Source of the DNA: Nodosilinea nodulosa PCC 7104
GTDB lineage: Bacteria > Cyanobacteriota > Cyanobacteriia > Phormidesmidales > Phormidesmidaceae
Length of the DNA: 64,000 nucleotides
Assembly (NCBI RefSeq): GCF_000309385.1
Contig: NZ_JH976537.1
Span: 206,128-270,127 of the forward strand
Direction: 5' to 3'
Under the pieces are notes generated by a model that was given only the letters and a program-made list of their open reading frames with translations, was not told the origin of the DNA and did not search any database. How positions within the stretch are numbered: position 1 is the first letter of the stretch; every line of letters starts with the position of its first letter. Shown in pieces: positions 8,630 through 17,199 of this stretch. Position numbers and translations under genes: made by a program.

Positions 8630-9661
8630 ATGGCCTTTTTTCAGATGCGTTCCTGGAGCCGATTGCTGGTGCTGTTTGCCCTGGGGGCTGGGCTGGTAGG
8701 CTGCGGCGATCTGCTGCTGCTGGCAGGTAGCTGGATGACTCCGGTGGACCGCTCAACCCTGCCCCCCTGCGTGGATGATGACTGCAACTGCGGAGACTTT
8801 GCCAGTCAGGCCCAGGCTCAGACGGTGCTGGATGCCTTTGCTCGCGACCCCTATGGCCTTGACGGCGACGGCAACGGCAAGGCCTGCGAGCTACTGCCCC
8901 CGGTACCGCTGCCGCCGGATCCACCGGCTCCCCCCTCTAGCAATCCTCACCTGGTGCTGGGCAACCCCAGCCAGGCGGCCACGACAAACCCCAACAACTA
9001 TATAATTCAGCGAAATCAGTACGTGCTGTCCTACAGCCGCGATCGCAACCTGATCAACTGGGCCAGTTGGGAGGTGGATGCCGCCTGGCTGGGTTCGGTC
9101 AAACGCCAGGATAACTTTCGCCCCGACGGGGCTCTGCCCGCCGGGTTTTACCAGGTCACCCCCAACGACTACCGGGGCAGCGGCTACGATCGCGGCCATG
9201 TGGTGCCCTCGGGCGATCGCACCCGCACTGCAGGCGACAACGCCGCCACCTTTCTGATGACCAACATCCTGCCCCAGGCCGCCGAAAACAATCGCGGCCC
9301 CTGGCGAGAACTCGAAGAATACGGGCGGGATCTCGTCTACCAGTACGATCACAGCCTGCACGTGTTTGCCGGGGGCTACGGCAGCCAGGGCAGCCTTGGC
9401 AACCGGTCTATCGCCGTCCCCTCCCGCCTGTGGAAAATCATTGTGGTGTACGATCGCCTCCCCAGCGGCAGCCTCGGGGTGGGGGGCGACACCCAGGTCA
9501 TTGCCGTGGACATGCCCAACACCGATCAGGTCGACCCGGACTGGCGGCACTACCAAACCTCGATTCAGCGCCTTGAAGTGGCCACAGGCTATACCTTTCT
9601 AGACAATTTGCCCCCTGAGCTTCAGAGCGCTTTAAAGGCTCGGCCTAGCGATGTACCCTAG
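8630..9661 (+). CDS. NucA-like secreted DNA/RNA nonspecific endonuclease with Excalibur-like domain
   Basis: An extracytoplasmic sugar-nonspecific nuclease of the Anabaena NucA type. From the ATG at 8630, residues 7-25 form a lipoprotein-like signal with lipobox LVGC (Cys25). Residues 50-90 are an Excalibur-like Cys-rich calcium-loop module (DCNCGDF, then LDGDGNGKACE). A Pro-rich linker follows. The nuclease domain has catalytic DRGH at 187-190 (GYDRGHVVPSGDRT) and the metal-ligand region with Asn in LPQAAENNRGPW. A second start at 8645 is also possible. It may act on external DNA for nutrition or uptake. The gene is divergent from sodN; nothing suggests an inhibitor gene nearby. Confidence 0.9.
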   Translation: MAFFQMRSWSRLLVLFALGAGLVGCGDLLLLAGSWMTPVDRSTLPPCVDDDCNCGDFASQAQAQTVLDAFARDPYGLDGDGNGKACELLPPVPLPPDPPAPPSSNPHLVLGNPSQAATTNPNNYIIQRNQYVLSYSRDRNLINWASWEVDAAWLGSVKRQDNFRPDGALPAGFYQVTPNDYRGSGYDRGHVVPSGDRTRTAGDNAATFLMTNILPQAAENNRGPWRELEEYGRDLVYQYDHSLHVFAGGYGSQGSLGNRSIAVPSRLWKIIVVYDRLPSGSLGVGGDTQVIAVDMPNTDQVDPDWRHYQTSIQRLEVATGYTFLDNLPPELQSALKARPSDVP

Positions 9662-10368
9662 GCCGCCCCCGTTCTGCCATTCCAGAATTGAGTGTGAGCG
9701 TTTATACTGGTTTGAAAGATAACGCTACGTTTAGGGTTTATGCATGATTTTAAGTCTGAATATTAGTTAGGAGTTAAAACTGGCAGGAGTTAAGACTAAT
9801 AGCACTGGTACCGGTCGCAATGGCAACCCATTATGTCCCCATCGAATGGGTTTCAGTCAGCGGGTGTATCGATGAACAGCTTTGGGCAAAATCGGGAGTT
9901 TCTACTCTTCCCCAGGGTTTATGCTGACTGATCTGCGGGGTGGTTAGGCTGTGGGGGATACCCGCCCAAGGGCCGGGGCTGAAGACGGCTTTTTACGACC
10001 AGGGTAATTGTCAGGGGCTAAAGCGTCGGCACGGGCTTTTATGGCCTGACCATGGCGTAGTTTAAGCCGTGCCTGCACGGAGGCTTTATTGCTCTATGAA
10101 TCATGGGTTGGAGCCAGGGTTAAGCTGATGCCCAATCCACGATTGGCCCAAGCGACCCTCCCCAGGGCAAGTTTGCTCCCGCCCTAGATTTTTTGGGGAG
10201 AAACCGTTACACTCTTACCCTTGCTTATATATGTGAACGAGTGGGTTCTGTCTAGCCGCTGGTCAGCGACCTTAAGCAACTGTCTAGGTGTTTAGCTCAA
10301 TCAATCAAAAATCCCGACATCTACGCCGATTATAGGTACTTTGTTAAGTTGATTACTAAATAATATTT
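9662..10368. other. 0.7-kb gene-free region with hairpins
   Basis: No credible protein frame. Hairpin candidates: AACCCATT (9825-9832) with AATGGGTT (9845-9852), 8 bp with a 12-base loop, and a longer stem made of GGCACGG-CTT and AAGCCGTGCC between about 10029 and 10073. I looked for hallmarks of tmRNA, RNase P RNA and SRP RNA and saw none. The last 100 bp, with AT-rich TATATAT near 10227, likely carry the promoter of the next gene. An unrecognised small RNA is possible. Confidence 0.4.
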
Positions 10369-10890
10369 ATGTCTAATAAGTACGGTTTAAAGCGCTTATC
10401 GATATTCGTAGACGGCAACAATATGTTCTACGCCCAGCAAAAAAACGGCTGGTTTTTTGACCCCAAGCGGGTTCTGGAATATTTTTTAAGCCTGGATGGC
10501 GGCGCTACTCTGGTCAACGCCTTTTGGTACACGGGCCTTAAAGACCCCCAGGATCAGCGGGGCTTTCGAGACGCGCTGATCAGCCTGGGCTACACTGTTC
10601 GAACTAAAATCCTCAAAGAATATTACGACGATACCTCTGGTCGGTACTCCCAAAAGGCCAACCTTGATATTGAAATCGCGATCGACATGTTCAACACCGT
10701 CGATCAGTACGATGAGGTGGTTTTATTTAGCGGTGACGGTGATTTTGAGCGCGCCATTGAGCTGCTGCGCTCTAAAAATACTCACATCACCGTAGTCTCT
10801 ACCGAGGGCATGATTGCCCGCGAACTGCGCAACGCCACCGATCGCTACATCGACCTCAACAGCGTGCGCAAGTATATCGAAAAAGACTGA
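10369..10890 (+). CDS. LabA-like NYN-domain protein
   Basis: NYN domain (PIN-like nuclease fold) of the LabA/DUF88 group. In Synechococcus LabA modulates circadian output through KaiC/RpaA; family members are thought to act on RNA. Acidic-site residues are visible: Asp15 in FVDGNNMF, and Asp123 and Asp125 in FSGDGDFE. The 173-residue protein is essentially one domain ending in VRKYIEKD. Cyanobacteria usually carry several paralogues, so equivalence to labA itself is not claimed. The gene is isolated behind a long leader region and convergent with the polysaccharide locus. Confidence 0.88.
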   Translation: MSNKYGLKRLSIFVDGNNMFYAQQKNGWFFDPKRVLEYFLSLDGGATLVNAFWYTGLKDPQDQRGFRDALISLGYTVRTKILKEYYDDTSGRYSQKANLDIEIAIDMFNTVDQYDEVVLFSGDGDFERAIELLRSKNTHITVVSTEGMIARELRNATDRYIDLNSVRKYIEKD

Positions 10891-10969
10891 CTCTGCCCGC
10901 GCGATCGCCGCCGCCCCGCCAAGGGCACCGGCAGCGCTGACGCTGCGAAAACAGACGGCTCTACAACGG

Positions 10970-12229
10970 CTATAGGCCTCTACCCGCACCCCCCGCCAGC
11001 TCGGGTAAACCCCTGATTGAAAGGGTTTTGGTGAACTGTTGCCGGGCAGGCCAGGGCCGAGACGCCAGGGCCGACAGCGCGTCCACTAGGCCCTCGGTGG
11101 CGTAGTCGTAGCTGTAGCGGCAGATGTGCGCCTGAGCGGCCTGCCCCCACTGGCGCAGCGGACTGCCATCTTGGTCAAAGGCCCGCCGCAGGCAGCCCGT
11201 CAGGGCATCAATATCCCCCGCCGAAAAAACCAGCCCCGTCTCAGGTTTGACCAAATCGGCTGCGCAGCCGACCTGGTCGCTGGCGATCGCCGCCCGCCCC
11301 AGGCACATGGCCTCGTTGATCGCCAGACCCCAGGTTTCGCCAGGCCCAGCGCTGGGCAGCACCAGCACATCCCCCGCCGCATAGGTACGGGGCATCTGGC
11401 TCTGGTTTTGAAACGGAGCAAAATAGATATGACAATTTTCAGAGGCCTGGGCCTGTTCTTTTACGGCGGCCTCCAGTTCGCCAGACCCGACAAATAGTAG
11501 GGAAACCTGCGGCAAATTGGCCTGCAAAAAAGCCCGCAATAGATCCAACGGACGCTTTTTAGGAATTAGCTTTCCGGCAAACAAAATCACTTGATGATTG
11601 GCGGGAATGCCCAATTCTCGCTTCCAGGCCGTTGCCTCTTGCTGGGCAGTAGCGGCCTGGCTTATGAAGCGATCGTTGTCGATCGCATGGGGGGAGAAAA
11701 ACAGCCGTTCATCCTCAACCCCGTGGTACTTAAAATAGTCGCGATTTGCCTGCCCCACATACAAACAGGCCTCAAAACGGCGATAAATTTGCGTGATCCA
11801 CTGGCGCTTTAGAGCTGCTTTTGCGCCAGTCTGCGGCACCAGCCGGTGGGAATCGCCCCGAAACAGCAGCGGCGTATCGCGCCAGCCGGCCAAAAATCGG
11901 TAGAGGCTGACGTAGTTGTAGTTCATCATCAGCACTGCATCGGGCTGAAACGCCTTCACCTGGGCCATCAGAGTAGGGTTTTGCAGCCCCCAAAAGTGGC
12001 TGGTGCCAGGGCGGCGGCTGATATTGGGCACAAAATCATAGTCGTAGCCCTCCAGCAGCGGAATATCCCACTGAATCGCCTGATTAAACTGGCGATCGGC
12101 CTGGGCGGTAATGCCAAAATCCCACAGGTAAAACACTCTCAGGGTGAGGTCAGCGGCGGTGGTCAGGTGGCGAAACCAGGGCGCGTAGTACTGGATCGGG
12201 TGGGAGGTGACGATCGCAAGACGAAGCAT
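10970..12229 (-). CDS. Glycosyltransferase family 4 protein
   Basis: A GT-B glycosyltransferase. The N-terminal Rossmann-like domain opens with LRLAIVTSHPIQYYAPWF. The nucleotide-sugar-binding C-terminal domain carries the GT4 signature region (ILFAGKLIPKKRPLDLLRAF, then ETWGLAINEAMCLGRAAIAS) near residues 215-330. Length is 419 residues from the ATG at 12229; a start four codons earlier is possible. It is the last gene of the minus-strand polysaccharide cluster, about 40 bp after the Wzy-like gene. The sugar and acceptor cannot be read from sequence. Confidence 0.88.
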   Translation of the reverse strand: MLRLAIVTSHPIQYYAPWFRHLTTAADLTLRVFYLWDFGITAQADRQFNQAIQWDIPLLEGYDYDFVPNISRRPGTSHFWGLQNPTLMAQVKAFQPDAVLMMNYNYVSLYRFLAGWRDTPLLFRGDSHRLVPQTGAKAALKRQWITQIYRRFEACLYVGQANRDYFKYHGVEDERLFFSPHAIDNDRFISQAATAQQEATAWKRELGIPANHQVILFAGKLIPKKRPLDLLRAFLQANLPQVSLLFVGSGELEAAVKEQAQASENCHIYFAPFQNQSQMPRTYAAGDVLVLPSAGPGETWGLAINEAMCLGRAAIASDQVGCAADLVKPETGLVFSAGDIDALTGCLRRAFDQDGSPLRQWGQAAQAHICRYSYDYATEGLVDALSALASRPWPARQQFTKTLSIRGLPELAGGAGRGL

Positions 12230-12283
12230 AGCAAGTACCAATTTTGAATATTTTGAATCTTGAATTTTGAAAGACGGCGTGAT

Positions 12284-13843
12284 CTATCCCCTCCCCAACG
12301 GCACCCCCCCAGGGCGAGGTGAGGGAGTTTGACCGGGAGCGGCTCTCTCCCTGGGCTTTGGCTGCACCAGGTAGGGGTACAGGGGCTGCCCCGAGGCGGT
12401 GAGGCCGGGCGATCGCGGCGAGAACTGAGGCCGATAGATTTTCATAAATGCGTACTTGATGCCCACAATCGGCACCGACGACTGAAACAGCGTCGCCGCA
12501 TAAACCCCGGCGGTCCACTCCGTCGAGGCCAGGGCCAGGCTCATCACCAGCACGCAAAACATCATCCGGGCCGAAAAGGGCGGCGTGCCAATGGCCGCCA
12601 GGGTAATCACGCCGTAGAACGCGCCAAGAATGCCGCCGATGAAGGCACAGCCAAAGTAGCCGAAATTGGCGTAGGCCTCGGGCAGCAGCCCCCAGGCGAT
12701 CGTGGTTTTTAGCGTTTGTTCGTAGGTCTGTCGCTGCACATGTATGTTGAGCATGTGGGTGCCCTCGTGGCTGCGCAGCTTGTGGGGGTTGAGCGCCCTG
12801 GGCACAATCAGCCCAGGAATGATGGCGTAGGTCTTGCCTCCCAGGAAGGGAAAGGGCTCAGGAATTTTGGCCTGGGCCATCATCAGCATGTGGATGACGC
12901 TCGATCGCTCCACAAACGACTCTTTTTCTTCTATTTTTTCCCACCGCTGGGGGACGCGGTTCTTGTTGGCCTGGGCATAGCCCCACCACTCCTGAAACCA
13001 GGCCGGATATTGCCAGGGCTGCACATAGTGGGCCGTAGGGCCTTCCCAGTACTTGTGGCGCATCTCGTGCTTGCCGTGGTGCAGGGGCAGCAGCAGAAAA
13101 ATCCCCATCAGCAGGCCCAAAATGGGCAGCCGTTTGCCGCCAATCACGTAGGCCATCACCGACAGCAAAAACAGCGTCAGGGCCGTCTTGAGAATCAGCC
13201 CCGCCGCCGCCGTGACAATGTTGGCCACCAGGGCAATAAAGAAAATGTACTGCTTGGTGCGGGGCATCGAGTTTTGCCCGGCCCGGTAGGCGAGCACAAA
13301 AATGCCTAAAAAGCTCAGCCCCAAAATGATCCCCCGCACAATGGTGAACAGCTTGTCGGGAATGCCGCTCCAGCCGCCCACCACGTACATATTTAAAAAC
13401 GCCCCCGCCGCCACCATTGAGATAAACACGTTGTCGGCTGTATCGGTCTTGAGGGCGCGAAAGGGCTTTTTGATGGTCTGCGGCGTGCCAACAATTTGCA
13501 GCCACACCACCGTGCCGCTGACCAAAAACAGCACCGTGGTCAGCGCCGCCTTGAGGTGGGCCTCAGGGCTGTAGGACCAGACATTCAGGTTGCCGCTCAG
13601 CAGCGGCAGGCAAAAGGTCCACAGGTAGGTCAGCGAGAAAAACGGAAACACCGGCAGCCCCTGCACCCGCCCGGCACACCACAGATACACCGGGTACATG
13701 CAGGCCACCCCAATCAGCAGCGCCCCGATCGCCGTCGACTGGGGCACCTGACGCAGGCTATCCAGATTCGCAAACAGCAGCGCCGCCATTCCCGCCCAGA
13801 AGAGCAGGGTCATGGTTTCGGTTTTGGGTGGGGAGGAGGACAT
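12284..13843 (-). CDS. Wzy-like O-antigen/capsule polymerase family membrane protein
   Basis: An approximately 519-residue polytopic membrane protein with ten or more hydrophobic segments and a large central soluble loop (about 280-370, containing HHGKHEMRHKYWEG and later SHEGTHML), the architecture of oligosaccharide repeat-unit polymerases. Sequence motifs of this group are weak, so the call rests on topology and on its position between two glycosyltransferases. The start may be 13843 or the Met at 13813. If it is a true Wzy, its presence in a Wzm/Wzt locus is noteworthy. A (GGGAGT)-type repeat lies immediately upstream. Confidence 0.65.
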   Translation of the reverse strand: MSSSPPKTETMTLLFWAGMAALLFANLDSLRQVPQSTAIGALLIGVACMYPVYLWCAGRVQGLPVFPFFSLTYLWTFCLPLLSGNLNVWSYSPEAHLKAALTTVLFLVSGTVVWLQIVGTPQTIKKPFRALKTDTADNVFISMVAAGAFLNMYVVGGWSGIPDKLFTIVRGIILGLSFLGIFVLAYRAGQNSMPRTKQYIFFIALVANIVTAAAGLILKTALTLFLLSVMAYVIGGKRLPILGLLMGIFLLLPLHHGKHEMRHKYWEGPTAHYVQPWQYPAWFQEWWGYAQANKNRVPQRWEKIEEKESFVERSSVIHMLMMAQAKIPEPFPFLGGKTYAIIPGLIVPRALNPHKLRSHEGTHMLNIHVQRQTYEQTLKTTIAWGLLPEAYANFGYFGCAFIGGILGAFYGVITLAAIGTPPFSARMMFCVLVMSLALASTEWTAGVYAATLFQSSVPIVGIKYAFMKIYRPQFSPRSPGLTASGQPLYPYLVQPKPRERAAPGQTPSPRPGGVPLGRG

Positions 13844-13845
13844 AG

Positions 13846-13945
13846 GGAGTGGGGGAGTGGGGGAGTGGGGGAGTGGGGGAGTGGGGCGTAGAGGCGTAGG
13901 GAAGGTGGGGGAGTGGGGGAGTGGGGGAGTGGGGGAGTGGGGGAG
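13846..13945. repeat. G-rich tandem repeat (GGGGGAGT units)
   Basis: About 100 bp of GTGGGGGA-type 8-bp units, interrupted by a GTAGAGGCGTAGG stretch. It lies between the Wzy-like gene and the next glycosyltransferase. Similar G-rich tracts occur at 17003-17063 and 23646-23720. Such short tandem repeats are common in cyanobacterial spacers. Confidence 0.8.
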
Positions 13946-13949
13946 GGCT

Positions 13950-15326
13950 TTAGGGGTTGGATTGGGGAATGCAGCGATCGAAAGCTTGGCAGAGGGTTTT
14001 GGTCATCGCGTGGGCGGTGTAGGGGGCAAAGGCGGCCCAGTCGGTGGCGGGCGGGGTGCGGCTGGGGCGGGCCAGCAGGGTTTGCAGGTGGGGAATCAGC
14101 TGCTGGGCCAGGCGATCGGAGGAGGTCTGGGCGTCGAAGGTCACCGCTTCGCCCGCCTGGGTCTGGCGCAAAATATCGACAACTGAACTCTCGGCGTGGA
14201 AAATGGCCAGAATCGGCTTTTTGGCCAGCACCGCCGGGTAGAGCTTGGAGGCGGTGTAGCGGGGGTCGGCGGAGCCGATCAGCAGAATGGCGTCGCTGTC
14301 GGTGAGCAGTTTTTGGGCTTCAAAGTAGGGCACCCGCTGGGGATGCTCGGTGACGAGATCGGCGACACCGTGGGCGATCGCGAGGGGTTCGATGGTTTTG
14401 GTGGCCAGCTCTGGCGGGGCATAGCTGGTGCCGATGAAGTGGAGGTGCAGGGCAGCCGCCAGGTTGGGATCGCGAGATTTCAACGCCCTCAATCCCTCGA
14501 ACAGGCCGCCCAGGGCTGGCGCCATGTCCGCCCCGCCCCGGCCCACATAGACCCAGTGCTGGCGGCCATCCTGGGGGTCGAAGTGGGTCTGCGCCAGGGG
14601 CAGATGGGGCAGTTGCTCAAAGTCTGCTTCCGGAGCCCCAAAGGGCAGCACCGTAAACTGGTCGGCCCGGAGCCAGGGATAGCGCCGCTGCAACAGATTT
14701 GGGTAGGCGGGTGACACCGACACCACCTGGCTCACCCGCCCCATCACCCTGGGTTCCCAAAAGGCCGCCAGGGCTTTGTCGAAGGCGTATTTGAGCCGAC
14801 CGCCGGGGCGGTGCTGACCAGCGGGGGCGGCCTCCACCCGCCAGGGGTCTTGAAAATCGACCCCAAAGGGCACCCCAAACCGTCGCTGCCAGTAGGGGCC
14901 GAGGACCATCACCGGAAAAATGGTGGTGGAGAAGAACACCAGGTCAAAGGACTGTTGCGCCAGCAGTCGATTGCCCGCCTGAGCCAGGTAGGGCAAAGCG
15001 CGCCAGCCCACATTGCCTAAGCCCACAGCCCTTGTCCACCGCCGCGGCAGCGCCCCCACGGCGTGAACGGCCAGCCCTTGCGGTAGGGCCTGGCTGAGGA
15101 GGGGGTCCTGGGGATGGGGAACTTCCCCTGGGGTAATGGTCAGAATCTCAGCCTCCCAGCCAAACTCCGCCAGATAGGGCAGGGCGGTGCGCAGGCGCTG
15201 GTGGTCGGGGGCATTGACGGGCGGAAAGTGGGGGCTGATCACCAGCACGCGGCGGCGGGGTGACGCCGCCAATAGGCGGGCTGGGCTGGGCTGAGGTTGG
15301 CGCAATGAGGTGAGAGCAGGGGTCAT
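13950..15326 (-). CDS. Glycosyltransferase family 4-like protein
   Basis: A GT-B glycosyltransferase whose N-terminal domain begins at RRRVLVISPHFPPVNAPDHQR, with the ProPro-x-x-PxxxR style seen in GT4 enzymes that act on lipid-linked saccharides. A C-terminal domain follows with EAQKLLTDSDAILLIGSADP and ASKLYPAVLAKKPILAIFH. I chose the ATG at 15326 (458 residues). The frame is open to 15524, but the extra 66 residues do not resemble the family. No strong ribosome site is visible. It is part of the minus-strand polysaccharide cluster, upstream of the Wzy-like gene. Confidence 0.82.
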   Translation of the reverse strand: MTPALTSLRQPQPSPARLLAASPRRRVLVISPHFPPVNAPDHQRLRTALPYLAEFGWEAEILTITPGEVPHPQDPLLSQALPQGLAVHAVGALPRRWTRAVGLGNVGWRALPYLAQAGNRLLAQQSFDLVFFSTTIFPVMVLGPYWQRRFGVPFGVDFQDPWRVEAAPAGQHRPGGRLKYAFDKALAAFWEPRVMGRVSQVVSVSPAYPNLLQRRYPWLRADQFTVLPFGAPEADFEQLPHLPLAQTHFDPQDGRQHWVYVGRGGADMAPALGGLFEGLRALKSRDPNLAAALHLHFIGTSYAPPELATKTIEPLAIAHGVADLVTEHPQRVPYFEAQKLLTDSDAILLIGSADPRYTASKLYPAVLAKKPILAIFHAESSVVDILRQTQAGEAVTFDAQTSSDRLAQQLIPHLQTLLARPSRTPPATDWAAFAPYTAHAMTKTLCQAFDRCIPQSNP

Positions 15327-15552
15327 GGGTATAGCGGTGACGGTAGTCTCTCTACCCTGGCAATCGCCTGTTTGCGATCGCGGTTGCGATGCCGCCCCTG
15401 GGCTGGGTTTCAAAATATTTATGACAGAACCTGTGGCGATAACTCGCCAGGGCAGCGAGTAGGCTAGGGTAGCGAAACTGATATTTTTACCGCCGATTGG
15501 TTTGCACCACTCGGCTTGCACCACTAGGGCCAGGGCTTAAGGACAGCTTGCT

Positions 15553-15975
15553 ATGACAGTTGCAGTGTGGCGAGACGAATACCGCACCGGACACGACACC
15601 ATTGACCAACAGCACCGCGATTTATTTGCCCAGGTAAATCACATCTATGCTCTGACCCAGACAGAACCCCAGGACAATTTGGGGATTAGGGCTCAGCTTG
15701 CAGACTTTGCGGCCATGGCCATCGCCCATTTCGATCTAGAAGAAGCCCTGATGACCCAGTATGACTACCCCAACTTTGAGGTGCATTTCAAAACCCATCG
15801 GGCCTTGGTCAACAAGGTGCAGGCCCTGCTAGAGAAGCCCGATCGCGGTCTCGATGGCCTGCCCGCCGAGGTTACTCAGGTGCTGGCTGACTGGATGGTG
15901 CATCACATTCGCGGCGAAGATCAGCAGATGATTCGCTTTTTGCGGGAGCAGTCGATCGCAGCGGTTGGCGGGTAG
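15553..15975 (+). CDS. Bacteriohemerythrin
   Basis: A single-domain hemerythrin binding O2 at a non-heme di-iron centre. The ligand pattern is intact: His in TGHDTIDQQH, the HFDLEE segment, a later His in FKTHRALV, and HHIRGEDQQM near the C-terminus. Length of 140 residues is normal. It is the only plus-strand gene inside the polysaccharide cluster, and its last about 104 bp overlap the 3' end of the convergent glycosyltransferase. Likely roles are oxygen buffering, sensing or scavenging. Confidence 0.93.
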   Translation: MTVAVWRDEYRTGHDTIDQQHRDLFAQVNHIYALTQTEPQDNLGIRAQLADFAAMAIAHFDLEEALMTQYDYPNFEVHFKTHRALVNKVQALLEKPDRGLDGLPAEVTQVLADWMVHHIRGEDQQMIRFLREQSIAAVGG

Positions 15976-17002
15976 CCGTGACTTGCCGCCGGTAAAGCGC
16001 CTCATACTGACTCACGACCGCCTCAGCAGAGAAGCAATCGACCACCCGCTGACGGCAGTCCCGGCGCTGGAGCGTGGGGAGCTGGGCGATCGCGCCCACC
16101 GCCTCATCCACAGACTTCACCAAAAAGCCGTCTACCCCGGGGCGCACAATCTCCGGCAGCGACCCCCTAGGGGTCGAAAGGACCGGCGTACCGCAGGCCA
16201 TGGCTTCGGCAAAGACAATACCGAAGGGCTCATCCCACTCGATCGGCACGATCATCGCCGCCGCCTGACCCAGCAGAGCATTCTTCTGGGCATCATCCAC
16301 CGGACCCACGTACTCGATCGCCCCCGGAACCAGGTGGGGCGCGATTTCGCTTTCCCAGTAGGCGTTACCAGCGGGGGTGTCGATGCGGTTGCCTGCGATC
16401 AGCAGGCGGCGGTTGGCCCGCTGGGCGGCGGCGATCGCATTGTGGGCGCCCTTAATCGGGTCGAGCCGACTGAGAAACACCAGCGGCGCATCTGCGGCCA
16501 CCTGGGGCTGAAAGGTAAATTTCTCCAGCTGCACGCAGTTGTGGATGGGGTGCCACTGGCCCCCGGCGGGCCGCCCCTGGCGACAGATGTGCTCGCTACA
16601 GCCGGTAAAGGTGAGGCTGGGGCCAGCCAGTTTTGCAGCCAGGCCTACGGTGCGCCCGGTGGGCTGGCGCTGGTACGACATTACCTTAGGCAACGCCGTC
16701 GGCAGCAGCGGCAGCAGGTACTGCAACCGCGAAAAGCTGTGCAGCATATCCGGCTGAAACCGCTGCACCGCCTGCCAGAGGGCCGCCGTATTGCGCAGGG
16801 TATCCCAGCGGGATTGTGAACTCAGCCCCGGCCAGGGGTAAAAGGCATCCACCGCACAGGTCGAGTCGCGATGGGCTACCAGGCCTACCCGGTGGCCCCG
16901 CTGCCGCAGGCCCTCGGCGAGCAGGTCGAGGATGCGTTCAATGCCGCCGTAGAGGGTGGGCGGGACGGGGAGTTCGGGGTCGGCGGTGAGGAGGATGTTC
17001 AT
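15872..17002 (-). CDS. Glycosyltransferase family 4, tail overlapping hemerythrin gene
   Basis: GT4 enzyme of 376 residues: N-terminal domain from MNILLTADPELPVPPTLYGGIER, and a C-terminal domain with VFLSRLDPIKGAHNAIAAA and EWDEPFGIVFAEAMACGTPV (E-x7-E region near residue 270). The recognisable domain ends around YEALYRRQ (about residue 340). The remaining about 35 residues are Ser/Arg/Pro-rich and are encoded by DNA antisense to the hemerythrin C-terminus, so they look like an accidental extension after loss of an earlier stop. Start ATG at 17002. Confidence 0.88.
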   Translation of the reverse strand: MNILLTADPELPVPPTLYGGIERILDLLAEGLRQRGHRVGLVAHRDSTCAVDAFYPWPGLSSQSRWDTLRNTAALWQAVQRFQPDMLHSFSRLQYLLPLLPTALPKVMSYQRQPTGRTVGLAAKLAGPSLTFTGCSEHICRQGRPAGGQWHPIHNCVQLEKFTFQPQVAADAPLVFLSRLDPIKGAHNAIAAAQRANRRLLIAGNRIDTPAGNAYWESEIAPHLVPGAIEYVGPVDDAQKNALLGQAAAMIVPIEWDEPFGIVFAEAMACGTPVLSTPRGSLPEIVRPGVDGFLVKSVDEAVGAIAQLPTLQRRDCRQRVVDCFSAEAVVSQYEALYRRQVTATRQPLRSTAPAKSESSADLRRECDAPSSQPAPE

Positions 17003-17063
17003 GGTGGTGAGGGGATGAGGGTGGTGAGGGGATGGGGGGATGGGGGATGGGGGATGGGGGGGA
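17003..17063. repeat. G-rich simple repeat
   Basis: Imperfect GGTGAGGGGATG and GGGGGATG units upstream of the glycosyltransferase start. It is compositionally like the tracts at 13846 and 23646. The rest of the spacer to 17199 shows nothing I can name. Confidence 0.65.
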
Positions 17064-17199
17064 GCTTCCCGCTGGGGAGGGTGAAAAACAACGGAAACCC
17101 GTAGGGTGCTGTTAGGCCTAAAGCCAATCGGGCCGATCGCAGAATCGCATTATGCCTGGCCGTAACGTACCGCTGGCGAATCTCAAACCAGGGAAAATC

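Noticed and set aside
13846-13945. Regular repeats that could suggest a CRISPR array
   Set aside because: The units are contiguous 8-bp G-rich repeats without spacers and no cas gene is present.
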